From Bacteroidota bacterium (lineage in GTDB: Bacteria > Bacteroidota > Bacteroidia > Flavobacteriales > Flavobacteriaceae), in assembly GCA_018829465.1 (NCBI GenBank), contig JAHJTN010000018.1, positions 1 to 64,000 of the forward strand: DNA of 64,000 bases. The letters are read 5' to 3'. The notes beneath the pieces are model-generated. The model searched no databases. It saw nothing but the letters and a program-made list of their open reading frames with translations, and was not told the origin of the DNA. Position numbers and translations under genes: made by a program. This document shows, piece after piece, positions 1-7,349 of this stretch. How positions within the stretch are numbered: position 1 is the first letter of the stretch; each line of letters starts with the position of its first letter.

Positions 1-375
1 AGCTATACACGGTGTTGGCGTACGTATTTTTTTCGGTTTCGATTTCGGTCAATTTATTCAGTTATGCAATCAATTTCATTCAGGCAAATCGCGCAATTTA
101 TGTCAGATTTTTCAGCAAGTTTTTGTTCACACTGCTACTAAATTCAATTTTCCGATTGGTTTTTTAAGTTCCGAAAATCCGATTTTCCGATTCGTCCGGA
201 ATTTTCAATTCGGTCATTCATTCCGCACGTAAATTCGGCTCATTTTTTATTCGATTTGATGTCTTTTTTTCTAGTCAAATCTTCCTTTAAAATCCAATCA
301 TTTTTCTTGACCGAAAATCAATTTATATGTACGCCAACTATCAAATATACGTAACTTATCCCGTTATTTCACCCC
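1..375. other. Gene-free A+T-rich segment bounded by imperfect inverted repeats
   Basis: I see no plausible gene in this stretch downstream of hemL. GTTGGCGTAC (14-23) is mirrored by GTACGCCAAC (329-338). Further inside, TTTCGGTCAA (43-52) is mirrored by TTGACCGAAA (307-316), so the two ends form an imperfect terminal inverted repeat around about 325 bp. The interior is rich in CCGATT-type words and holds the perfect arm pair GAAAATC-C-GATTTTC at 173-187. This could be a small non-autonomous mobile element (MITE-like) or a degenerate remnant. I could not identify a convincing target-site duplication, so the call is tentative. Confidence 0.4.
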
Positions 376-1656
376 TCAAAACCCCTTCCCCACCGCCTCT
401 ACCGTCCGGTCTAAATCTTCGTAGGTTAGCGCATCGGTTAAAAACCAGGTTTCAAATGCGCTCGGCGCCAAATAGATGCCCTCAGCCAACATGCTGTGGA
501 AGAATTTTTTAAAGGTGTCGTTGTTGCCCAAAGCGGCGGTTTCAAAATCGATCACGGGTGTTTCCGAAAAATGCACCGAAATCATGCTGCCCACCCGGTT
601 GATGGTGTGGGCAACGCCTTTGCGGTTAAGGGTTTCGGCTATGCCTTTTGCCAGGTATGCACCTTTTTCTTCTAGGCGTGTGTAAAGTGCGGCATCAGCA
701 TCCAAGGCTTGCAACATGGCGAGTCCGGCAGCCATGGCTATGGGGTTTCCGGAGAGCGTCCCGGCCTGGTAAATCGGCCCGAGGGGCGATAAATGTTCCA
801 TAATCTCTTTGCGCGCGGCAAAAGCGCCCACCGGCAAGCCACCGCCAATCACCTTTCCGTAGGTCACGATATCGGCCTGCACTCTCAGCCGTTCTTGCGC
901 GCCGCCTTTGGCCAACCGGAAGCCGGTCATCACTTCGTCAAAAATCAGCAGGATTTGGTGTGCGTCACACAACTTTCTGAGGCCTTCCAAAAACCCGGCT
1001 TGGGGCGGCACGCAGCCCATATTGCCCGCCACCGGTTCAATGATAATCGCAGCAATTTCACCTTTGTTGGCGTCCACCAACTGTTGCACGCTGTCCAAAT
1101 CGTTGTATTTGGCCAGCAAAGTATCTTTGGCTGTGCCCTGCGTCACGCCCGGGCTGTTGGGTGCACCAAAAGTCACCGCGCCACTGCCTGCTTGTATCAA
1201 AAACGAATCGGAGTGGCCGTGGTAGCAGCCGGCAAATTTGATGATTTTGTCTTTGTGGGTAAATCCGCGTGCAAGGCGAACGGCACTCATACAAGCTTCT
1301 GTACCGGAATTGACAAATCGAATCAGGTCGATGTTGCCAACCATTTTGACCGCCAATGCGGCTATCTCTGTTTCCAAGGCCGTCGGTGCACCGAAAGACG
1401 TACCGAGTTCTGCCTGTTTTTTGATGGCTTCAATTACCTTGGGGTGCGCATGGCCTAAAATCATAGGTCCCCAGGAATTGATATAATCTATATACGTTTT
1501 ATCGTCTTCGTCTGTGAGGTATGCGCCTTTGGCTTTTTTAAAGAAAATAGGCGTTCCGCCCACAGATTTAAAGGCCCGAACGGGTGAGTTGACACCGCCT
1601 GGAATGTATTTTTGTGCTTCAGTAAAAAGTGTAGAGCTGCGTGTGTAGGTAATCAT
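376..1656 (-). CDS. hemL: Glutamate-1-semialdehyde 2,1-aminomutase
   Basis: This PLP enzyme moves the amino group of glutamate-1-semialdehyde to give 5-aminolevulinate, the committed precursor of heme in the C5 pathway; it is cytosolic. The 426 residues match the usual length. The PLP-anchoring lysine is K268 in the [10 protein letters not shown] motif, and the aminotransferase class III landmarks NSGTEA (116-121), YHGH (145-148) and the FDEVMTGFR block (239-247) are intact. The ATG lies one base after the stop of the upstream glucosaminidase gene, so it is the last gene of a three-gene minus-strand operon. Nothing suggests that the operon partners share its pathway. Confidence 0.97.
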   Translation of the reverse strand: MITYTRSSTLFTEAQKYIPGGVNSPVRAFKSVGGTPIFFKKAKGAYLTDEDDKTYIDYINSWGPMILGHAHPKVIEAIKKQAELGTSFGAPTALETEIAALAVKMVGNIDLIRFVNSGTEACMSAVRLARGFTHKDKIIKFAGCYHGHSDSFLIQAGSGAVTFGAPNSPGVTQGTAKDTLLAKYNDLDSVQQLVDANKGEIAAIIIEPVAGNMGCVPPQAGFLEGLRKLCDAHQILLIFDEVMTGFRLAKGGAQERLRVQADIVTYGKVIGGGLPVGAFAARKEIMEHLSPLGPIYQAGTLSGNPIAMAAGLAMLQALDADAALYTRLEEKGAYLAKGIAETLNRKGVAHTINRVGSMISVHFSETPVIDFETAALGNNDTFKKFFHSMLAEGIYLAPSAFETWFLTDALTYEDLDRTVEAVGKGF

Positions 1657-1657
1657 A

Positions 1658-2680
1658 TTATTTTTTTATGATAAGTTCTTGACCAACGGAAATTTCATTG
1701 GAAGATAGGTTGTTTAAATTTTTAATTTCATCGACTCCAAGTCCGGTTAGGCGTGATATGGCATAGAGCGTATCGCCGGGTTTTACGACATAGCGCACTA
1801 CAGTGGTGACACTTTGACTGTCAGGCGCTTGCACATACAGCGATTGGCCTATGTGCAATGTGTTGTCTGTGAGTTGGTTCCAAACTTTGAGGGCGGCAAC
1901 ATCAGTGTTGTAGGCTTTTGAAATGCTGTACAGCGTTTCGCCCGATTGCACCACGTGCACATTTGTATTCGAAACCTGAACAATTGGCGTATCGTTGGGC
2001 TGCGTTGTTGCACTTTTTTCAGCCACTGTAGTTTTGTATTTTTCTCCCAAAGCTTCTTTGTCGTATTGATACAAACGATAGTCTTCTATAATTTTGGTGA
2101 GTTTCTGTGGATATCTCGGATCTGTGGCATAGCCGGCTTTTTTGAGACCCCGCGCCCAAGCATGGTAATCTGAAGGATTTAAAGAAAACAAGTCCGCATA
2201 GCGTTTGCGTGTGGTCAAAAACAGCGAGTGATCTTCGTAAGATTGTCTAGGATCGGGGTATTTTCGAAAACATTCTCCTTTTTCATCGTCATCGTGGTAA
2301 ACGCGTTCGCCTGTCCACTCATGGCACTTAATTCCAAAATGGTTGTTTGATTTAAAGGCGAGTTCACTCCTACCCGACCCCGATTCCAACACGCCTTGCG
2401 CCAAGGTGATACTTGCCGGAATACCGTATTGACGCATCTTTTGGATGGCAAAATCTTTAAAGAAAAAAATGTATTCTTCTGTATTGTTAAACTTGATTTG
2501 CGTGAGTTCGGGGGGTTGTCCTTTGGTTACAGAAGGAATTTCGGGCTGGTAGATTTTTACTTCCTGCATGGGGCGTTTGGGTGTTGGTGGTGTACGAACC
2601 GCCTTTTTACTACCACCGCAAGCTTGGAGCAAAAACACTATTGAAATACAAAAAAATATTCTTATATGTTTCACAATCAA
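1658..2680 (-). CDS. Lipoprotein glucosaminidase with two LysM domains
   Basis: Predicted cell-wall hydrolase that would cut the glycan strands of peptidoglycan. A lipoprotein signal ends at Cys21 (LLQAC), so the protein should be anchored in a membrane facing the periplasm. Residues about 68-205 form a FlgJ/Mannosyl-glycoprotein glucosaminidase domain; E99 in the AQGVLESG motif is the likely catalytic acid, and the NNHFGIK motif follows. Two LysM peptidoglycan-binding domains occupy about 241-284 and 296-339. It overlaps the stop of the upstream ACC-deaminase-like gene by four bases (ATGA), which implies translational coupling. The domain assignment is firm; the physiological role (division, turnover) is not visible. 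Confidence 0.9.
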   Translation of the reverse strand: MIVKHIRIFFCISIVFLLQACGGSKKAVRTPPTPKRPMQEVKIYQPEIPSVTKGQPPELTQIKFNNTEEYIFFFKDFAIQKMRQYGIPASITLAQGVLESGSGRSELAFKSNNHFGIKCHEWTGERVYHDDDEKGECFRKYPDPRQSYEDHSLFLTTRKRYADLFSLNPSDYHAWARGLKKAGYATDPRYPQKLTKIIEDYRLYQYDKEALGEKYKTTVAEKSATTQPNDTPIVQVSNTNVHVVQSGETLYSISKAYNTDVAALKVWNQLTDNTLHIGQSLYVQAPDSQSVTTVVRYVVKPGDTLYAISRLTGLGVDEIKNLNNLSSNEISVGQELIIKK

Positions 2681-3609
2681 TTAATTAGTAATTGTTTTCT
2701 CTTTTTTAATTTTTGATTCATCCCTTCTATACCTTGTAAACCTCCTGTGTGGACTACCAAAATTTTACTTCCTTCCGGTATGCGTCTATTCTTTATCATA
2801 TCTACCAAACCAAACATCATTTTTCCGGTGTAAATGGGGTCTAGAGGAATCTCGGTTTCTGCCTTGAAACGGTTGATAAAACGAATTAAAGAAACATCTG
2901 TCTTGGCATATCCACCAAAATGATAATCTGCCACCAACTCCCATTTTTTTGGTTTACACCCTACAAATTTACGAATATCTTTAGATAAAAAATCACCTTT
3001 TAGTGCCGGAAATCCCATCACTTTCTGATGTGCATTGCAACTGTTAATTATACCCGAAATGGTACCACCTGTTCCCACAGCAACGGCAATAATATCAAAG
3101 TTGCGGCAAGCATCGCTAAGTATTTCCTGGCAACCCAACACAGCCAAATCGTTGGTACCACCTTCGGGCAAGATGTATGCATTTTCAAATTTTCCAATGA
3201 TTTCATTTTGAAAATCAGTTGCATGTTTGTTCCTATACGTTTCTCTATCGACAAAAAGGAGAGACATTCCCGCTTTTTCTGCAAATGCCAGTGTAGGATT
3301 GTCGGCAATCTTTGCGTACAACTCTTCCCCTCTGATGACGCCGACAGTCTTAAACCCACACAATTGTCCTGCCGCGGCGGTTGCTGCGATGTGATTTGAA
3401 AACGCGCCACCAAAAGTAAGTAAGGTATCGCAGTGTTGTTTTTTGGCCTTCAAAAGGTTGTATTTCAATTTTCTGAATTTATTCCCGGATACTTGAGGAT
3501 GGATTAGATCTTCGCGTAGTATATGGATTTCAACGCCGAAATGGGCAATTTCCGAAAGTGTAACAGCTTGTATTTCTGCCTCAAAATGTGGTTCGAAAAA
3601 AGGATGCAT
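2677..3609 (-). CDS. 1-aminocyclopropane-1-carboxylate deaminase / D-cysteine desulfhydrase family
   Basis: PLP-dependent fold-type II enzyme of 310 residues. K44 in the SGNKFRKL motif is the expected Schiff-base lysine, followed by the FGGAFSNH phosphate/substrate loop (about 86-93) and a glycine-rich GTGGT loop that binds the cofactor phosphate. The family contains ACC deaminases and D-cysteine desulfhydrases, which cannot be told apart here; in Bacteroidota the generic family name is safest. It is the first gene of the operon with the LysM glucosaminidase and hemL. The ATG at 3609 starts the conserved protein without an extra leader, consistent with a cytosolic enzyme. Confidence 0.85.
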   Translation of the reverse strand: MHPFFEPHFEAEIQAVTLSEIAHFGVEIHILREDLIHPQVSGNKFRKLKYNLLKAKKQHCDTLLTFGGAFSNHIAATAAAGQLCGFKTVGVIRGEELYAKIADNPTLAFAEKAGMSLLFVDRETYRNKHATDFQNEIIGKFENAYILPEGGTNDLAVLGCQEILSDACRNFDIIAVAVGTGGTISGIINSCNAHQKVMGFPALKGDFLSKDIRKFVGCKPKKWELVADYHFGGYAKTDVSLIRFINRFKAETEIPLDPIYTGKMMFGLVDMIKNRRIPEGSKILVVHTGGLQGIEGMNQKLKKRKQLLIN

Positions 3610-3752
3610 CAGTTGGGCCTGTCTCAGGTGAATGAAGCCTCAAAGTTACAAAACACTTTATGCAGTTTGCATGAAAAAATGACATTTCGGATAATGCTGA
3701 GGCAAAATGCCAATATTTTACAAAGCCAAAAAACAGTATAGATAATATTGAT

Positions 3753-3760
3753 TAAATTTG
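3753..3760 (+). promoter_or_regulatory. Candidate -7 promoter element of fabD
   Basis: TAAATTTG matches the Bacteroidota -7 consensus TAnnTTTG and lies 18 bases before the chosen fabD ATG. No good -33 TTTG was found at the right distance. The last three bases of the box are the TTG that would otherwise be read as an upstream start codon, which argues against that start. Confidence 0.45.
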
Positions 3761-3778
3761 CCACGTAATAATGAAACT

Positions 3779-4663
3779 ATGAACGCACATATCTTCCCTG
3801 GACAGGGCTCTCAATTTTCGGGCATGGGTGCCGATTTGTACAAGAATTCGGAAATTGCCAAAAACATGTTTGAAGAAGCCAATGATCTGCTCGGCTTCCG
3901 CATCACAGACATTATGTTTGAAGGCACCCCCGAACAACTCAAAGAAACCAAGGTTACCCAACCGGCTATTTTTCTTCATGCTATAGTTCTGAATCAGATT
4001 TATACACTCGAAAAAAACACCCCGGATATGGTAGCCGGCCATTCGCTAGGCGAATTTTCAGCTCTGGTAGCCAACGCTACTTTGTCTTTTAAAGATGCCT
4101 TACTGCTGGTTGCCAAGCGCGCGGAAGCCATGCAAAAAGCTTGTGAAATCATTCCCGGCACTATGGCTGCCGTGCTAGGTATGGCAGACGAAGAAGTAGA
4201 AAAAGTGTGTAGTGAAGTGCAAGGAATTGTTGTAGCTGCCAATTTCAACTGCCCGGGCCAGTTGGTCATTTCCGGTGAAGTGGATGCCATAAACCGCGCC
4301 TGTGAATTGCTCAAGAAAGCGGGAGCCAAACGCGCACTGGTACTGCCCGTAGGTGGTGCTTTTCACTCACCTTTGATGGCACCAGCAAGAGATGAATTGG
4401 CTAAAGCCATAGAAAACACAAATTTTCACGAACCCTTCTGTCCAGTCTATCAAAATGTGAGTGGCAAGGCTGTGAGCCAACCCGAACAGATAAAACTGAA
4501 CCTTATAGAGCAGTTGACGGCACCTGTGCGATGGACACAATCTGTTCAAAACATGATAAAGGACGGGGGTAACTGCTTCACGGAAATCGGTCCGGGCAAC
4601 GTATTGCAAGGACTCGTCAAAAAAATAGATAGAGAAGTGGAAACGTTTTCGGCAAGTGTGTAA
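3779..4663 (+). CDS. fabD: Malonyl-CoA:ACP transacylase
   Basis: Transfers malonyl groups from CoA to acyl carrier protein, supplying the extender unit for fatty acid synthesis in the cytosol. With the ATG at 3779 the protein has 294 residues, normal for FabD. S89 in GHSLG is the acyl-carrying nucleophile and H196 in GGAFHSPLM is its catalytic partner; the N-terminal FPGQGSQ motif (6-12) forms the oxyanion region. An in-frame TTG at 3758 would add seven residues, but it lies inside a promoter-like TAAATTTG box and the family homology begins at the ATG. It is a single gene rather than part of a fab cluster. Confidence 0.95.
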   Translation: MNAHIFPGQGSQFSGMGADLYKNSEIAKNMFEEANDLLGFRITDIMFEGTPEQLKETKVTQPAIFLHAIVLNQIYTLEKNTPDMVAGHSLGEFSALVANATLSFKDALLLVAKRAEAMQKACEIIPGTMAAVLGMADEEVEKVCSEVQGIVVAANFNCPGQLVISGEVDAINRACELLKKAGAKRALVLPVGGAFHSPLMAPARDELAKAIENTNFHEPFCPVYQNVSGKAVSQPEQIKLNLIEQLTAPVRWTQSVQNMIKDGGNCFTEIGPGNVLQGLVKKIDREVETFSASV

Positions 4664-4703
4664 GTAATTAACACCATCCCGACTGACTAGAAAAATACTT
4701 ATT

Positions 4704-5141
4704 ATGAAAAAAATTTTGATCTTTTTGATATTGGCAGTAGGCTACACGAGTTATGCGCAATCTTCACATTTTTACGTTAAAGACGGCTATGCCGTGAAGG
4801 GATACGACGTGGTTGCCTATTTTGACAACCAGGCAGTAGAAGGCAACAAAGCCAAATATTCTTATAAATATGAAAACGTTTTGTTTGCGTTTTCAAGTTT
4901 GGAAAACCTCAATAAATTTAAGGCCAATCCGGAACAATTTTTACCGCAATACGGCGGACATTGTTCCTATGCTATGGCTACAAAAGGTTCTAAAGTGAGT
5001 CCAGATCCGGAAGTATTTGAAATCCGAGATGGCAAGTTACACTTATTTCACCGCAAAAAAGGTTTGGAAAACTGGCTGGAAGAAGGACCGGAAAAACTAA
5101 GAGACCAAGCTGATGCCAATTGGGCAAAAATCATTCAATAG
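4704..5141 (+). CDS. Exported YHS-domain protein
   Basis: Small exported protein of 145 residues. Residues 1-18 form a signal peptide (hydrophobic stretch, cut after SYA). The rest is a YHS-type domain: a VKGYDVVAYF motif, then the FSSLENLNKFKANPEQFLPQYGGHC stretch in which the YGGHC cysteine is typical of the family. YHS domains are small folds found alone or with metal-handling enzymes, and no reaction can be assigned. The gene follows fabD by 40 bp on the same strand with no obvious terminator between them, so it may be co-transcribed, but a functional link is not evident. Confidence 0.85.
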   Translation: MKKILIFLILAVGYTSYAQSSHFYVKDGYAVKGYDVVAYFDNQAVEGNKAKYSYKYENVLFAFSSLENLNKFKANPEQFLPQYGGHCSYAMATKGSKVSPDPEVFEIRDGKLHLFHRKKGLENWLEEGPEKLRDQADANWAKIIQ

Positions 5142-5204
5142 TTTGTTGCAAAAGCTTAGGAATTAATATCTGATAAGATCATTCCAAAACAAATTTTGGG
5201 GTTT

Positions 5205-5236
5205 CAAAAAGCTAGCCGAACAAAGAGCGAGGCTAG
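5205..5236 (-). terminator. Rho-independent terminator of yqgE
   Basis: Read on the minus strand, a CTAGCC...GGCTAG stem with a 13-base loop is followed by C and T5. It overlaps the yqgE stop codon (5233-5235), so the stem begins within the last codons of the gene. Confidence 0.5.
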
Positions 5237-5793
5237 TTGAGATTCGGATTTTCGGGGGCATTGGCCCAAAGCGGGTAGGTTCCACCCAATTCCAACATTT
5301 TTGTGCGCCAAAATTCTTCGTTTACCTTGGTCAGCAATTCCGATTGAAAATTATTCTCGGAAACAATCCATGAATTTCGCTTGAGTTCTTCATCCAACTG
5401 ATTCATATCCCAACCGGAATAACCCAGAAAAAAACGAATATCGTCCGAAGCAATGGCACCGTTGTTGACGTGTTCTACCAGCGCATTAAAATCGCCACCC
5501 CAATATAAATCATGAGAAATCAATAAAGTATCCGGAATCAAATCGGGTCTTCTGTGAACAAAATACAATTGATCGGTTTCCACCGGCCCGCCGTTGTACA
5601 CAGGCCAGTCTTGTTTAAATTCTGCAACCAAATCACGAATGGAAAATCCGGCTGTTTTGTTGAGCACAAAGCCCACCGTTCCGTCTTCACTGTGTTCGGC
5701 AATCAAAATGACCGAGCGACTGAAACTGGAATCTCCAAAAATAGAAGGCTCTGCAACCAACAGATGTCCTTTTTCGGGTTTGATTGAAATCAT
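5233..5793 (-). CDS. YqgE/AlgH family protein
   Basis: Cytosolic protein of 186 residues, the normal size for the YqgE/AlgH (DUF179) family. The N-terminal pattern GHLLVAEPSIFGDSSFSRSV and the central VYNGGPVETDQLYFVH block are the hallmarks of the family, followed by an FFLGYSGW motif. AlgH was first linked to alginate regulation in Pseudomonas, but the biochemical function is still unclear, so none is given here. The gene stands alone, convergent with the YHS gene and divergent from the cysteine desulfurase. Its stop codon is embedded in a terminator hairpin. Confidence 0.92.
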   Translation of the reverse strand: MISIKPEKGHLLVAEPSIFGDSSFSRSVILIAEHSEDGTVGFVLNKTAGFSIRDLVAEFKQDWPVYNGGPVETDQLYFVHRRPDLIPDTLLISHDLYWGGDFNALVEHVNNGAIASDDIRFFLGYSGWDMNQLDEELKRNSWIVSENNFQSELLTKVNEEFWRTKMLELGGTYPLWANAPENPNLN

Positions 5794-6110
5794 GTGGATA
5801 GATTTAAGTGGTTTAAAATTAGAGGTTTTCTTGATTAAAAAAAATATTTTTGAGCGAAACTCGGTTTTTAACAGTTTAAGATGGTCAAAACGTATGAAAA
5901 TATGTTAAATACTTGGAAAACATCGTACCCAATTCTTGAAATATAAAATCGATATTTTATCAGCTGTTACAAAATTATCAAAACGTTTATGCGGCGAATT
6001 GTTATCTTAGCCGAGTAAAAAATGATATTGAAATACGCATTTTATAAACCAACAAAACACATGTATTTCGATAAAATGGCACATAGGGACTGATACCGAA
6101 AAAATATAAA
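5794..6110. other. Intergenic leader region upstream of the cysteine desulfurase
   Basis: No gene is visible between yqgE and the repeat element. The region is A+T-rich and contains TATCTTAG at 6003-6010, which resembles the TAnnTTTG -7 element in variant form. A transcript starting there would carry roughly 190 bases of leader, including the whole inverted-repeat element, before the desulfurase ATG. Confidence 0.35.
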
Positions 6111-6209
6111 CAGATGAAACGCCCATGTAAAAATTTTGCACACAGGAGTATGATTATCATATGGCGTTCCATCTGACCTTTGAAAAACAATAAATATAAA
6201 CAGATGAAA
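6111..6209 (+). repeat. 90-bp inverted-repeat element ending at a start codon, copy A
   Basis: CAGATGAAACGCCCAT (6111-6126) is nearly mirrored by ATGGCGTTCCATCTG (6161-6175), giving a long stem around a loop containing ACACAGGAGT and ATGATTATC. An A-rich linker (6176-6200) then leads to a second CAGATGAAA (6201-6209) whose ATG is the start codon of the cysteine desulfurase. The distance between the two CAGATGAAA words is 90 bp. Two further copies on the opposite strand end in the same way at the DUF1080 gene (38721-38902). It could be a REP/MITE-like mobile repeat or a cis-acting leader structure; no matching transposase is present in the window. Confidence 0.8.
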
Positions 6210-7349
6210 GTTTACTTGGATAATGCTGCCACCACGGCACTCTACCCTGAGGTCATTGACAAAATCACTGAGACGCTCACCCAATGTTACGGAAATCCAT
6301 CTTCTACGCATGGTTTTGGAAGAACTGCCAAAACCTTGGTTGAAACTGCCCGTAAACAAATTGCACAATATTTTGGCGTGACTGCCCCCGAAATTATTTT
6401 CACATCTGGCGGCACAGAAACCGATAATTTGGTGTTGCAAAGTGCCGTCAGGTGCATGGGAATAAAACACATAATTACATCAAAAATTGAACACCACGCC
6501 GTGCTCCATACGGTAGAGGCTTTAGAAAAAGAGTTTCATGTCAACGTTTCGTATGTTCCTGTTGACAAATACGGAGAAATACACTATGAAATACTCGAAA
6601 GCCTTTTAAAGAATTCTACAGAGAAAACGCTTGTCAGTTTGATGCATATTAACAACGAGGTTGGCACTGTCTTAGACGTACATCGGGTTGGGCAGTTGTG
6701 TAAGGCACATCATGCTTTATTTCACTCAGATACCGTTCAATCTGTGGCACATTTTCCACTCAATTTTTCTGAAATTCCGGTAGATTTTGCTGTAGCAAGT
6801 GCGCATAAATTTCACGGGCCCAAAGGAGTGGGTTTTGCCTACATACGAAAGCATTCGGGTTTGAAACCGCTACTGTTGGGCGGTGAGCAAGAGCGCGGTT
6901 TGCGCGCCGGCACCGAAAGCGTACACAACATCGTAGGTATGGCAGAGGCCTTGCGTCTGTCTATTCAAAATATGGAAGAAGAATCGGCCTATATTGCTTC
7001 ATTAAAAAACTATTTTATACATCGTCTTAAAGAGTCAATCCCGCAGGTGATTATAAATGCGTGCTGTGAAAATCCTGAAAAAAGCACTTATACATTGGTA
7101 AATGTTCGTATTCCGCTCGAACCCAAAAAAGCATCTATATTGCTGTTTCATTTAGATTTAAACGGGATTGCTTGTTCCAAAGGCAGTGCATGCCAATCGG
7201 GGAGTGACAAGGGCTCGCACGTGTTGGCAGAAATTTTAGACGAAGAAACACAACTACATCCGTCGCTGCGTTTTTCATTTTCCAAATTCAACATGAAGGA
7301 AGAATTAGATTATGTCGTAGATGTTCTTAAAAAGTTTGTTGAAAGCTAG
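6204..7349 (+). CDS. Cysteine desulfurase (NifS/IscS family)
   Basis: Removes sulfur from L-cysteine as a persulfide for Fe-S clusters, thiolated tRNA or thiamine; PLP-dependent and cytosolic. With the ATG at 6204 the protein has 381 residues. YLDNAATT opens the protein, K202 in the SAHKFHGPKG motif binds PLP, and C330 in GSACQSG is the persulfide cysteine. An in-frame ATG 24 bases upstream exists but lies in the repeat linker, and family homology begins at MKVYLDNAATT. The gene stands alone without iscU or scaffold genes, so its acceptor is unknown. Its ATG AAA is the last part of a repeated element. Confidence 0.93.
   Translation: MKVYLDNAATTALYPEVIDKITETLTQCYGNPSSTHGFGRTAKTLVETARKQIAQYFGVTAPEIIFTSGGTETDNLVLQSAVRCMGIKHIITSKIEHHAVLHTVEALEKEFHVNVSYVPVDKYGEIHYEILESLLKNSTEKTLVSLMHINNEVGTVLDVHRVGQLCKAHHALFHSDTVQSVAHFPLNFSEIPVDFAVASAHKFHGPKGVGFAYIRKHSGLKPLLLGGEQERGLRAGTESVHNIVGMAEALRLSIQNMEEESAYIASLKNYFIHRLKESIPQVIINACCENPEKSTYTLVNVRIPLEPKKASILLFHLDLNGIACSKGSACQSGSDKGSHVLAEILDEETQLHPSLRFSFSKFNMKEELDYVVDVLKKFVES

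Noticed and set aside
327-512. Small plus-strand reading frame overlapping the hemL end
   Set aside because: Overlaps hemL antisense, has a proline-rich, unstructured translation and no family resemblance.
793-1458. Long plus-strand reading frame (over 220 codons) opposite hemL
   Set aside because: It is the complementary strand of a well conserved enzyme; long antisense frames are common in genes with this codon use.
3758-3778. TTG start codon for fabD
   Set aside because: The TTG is the end of a TAAATTTG promoter-like box and the extra residues have no homology; the ATG at 3779 is preferred.
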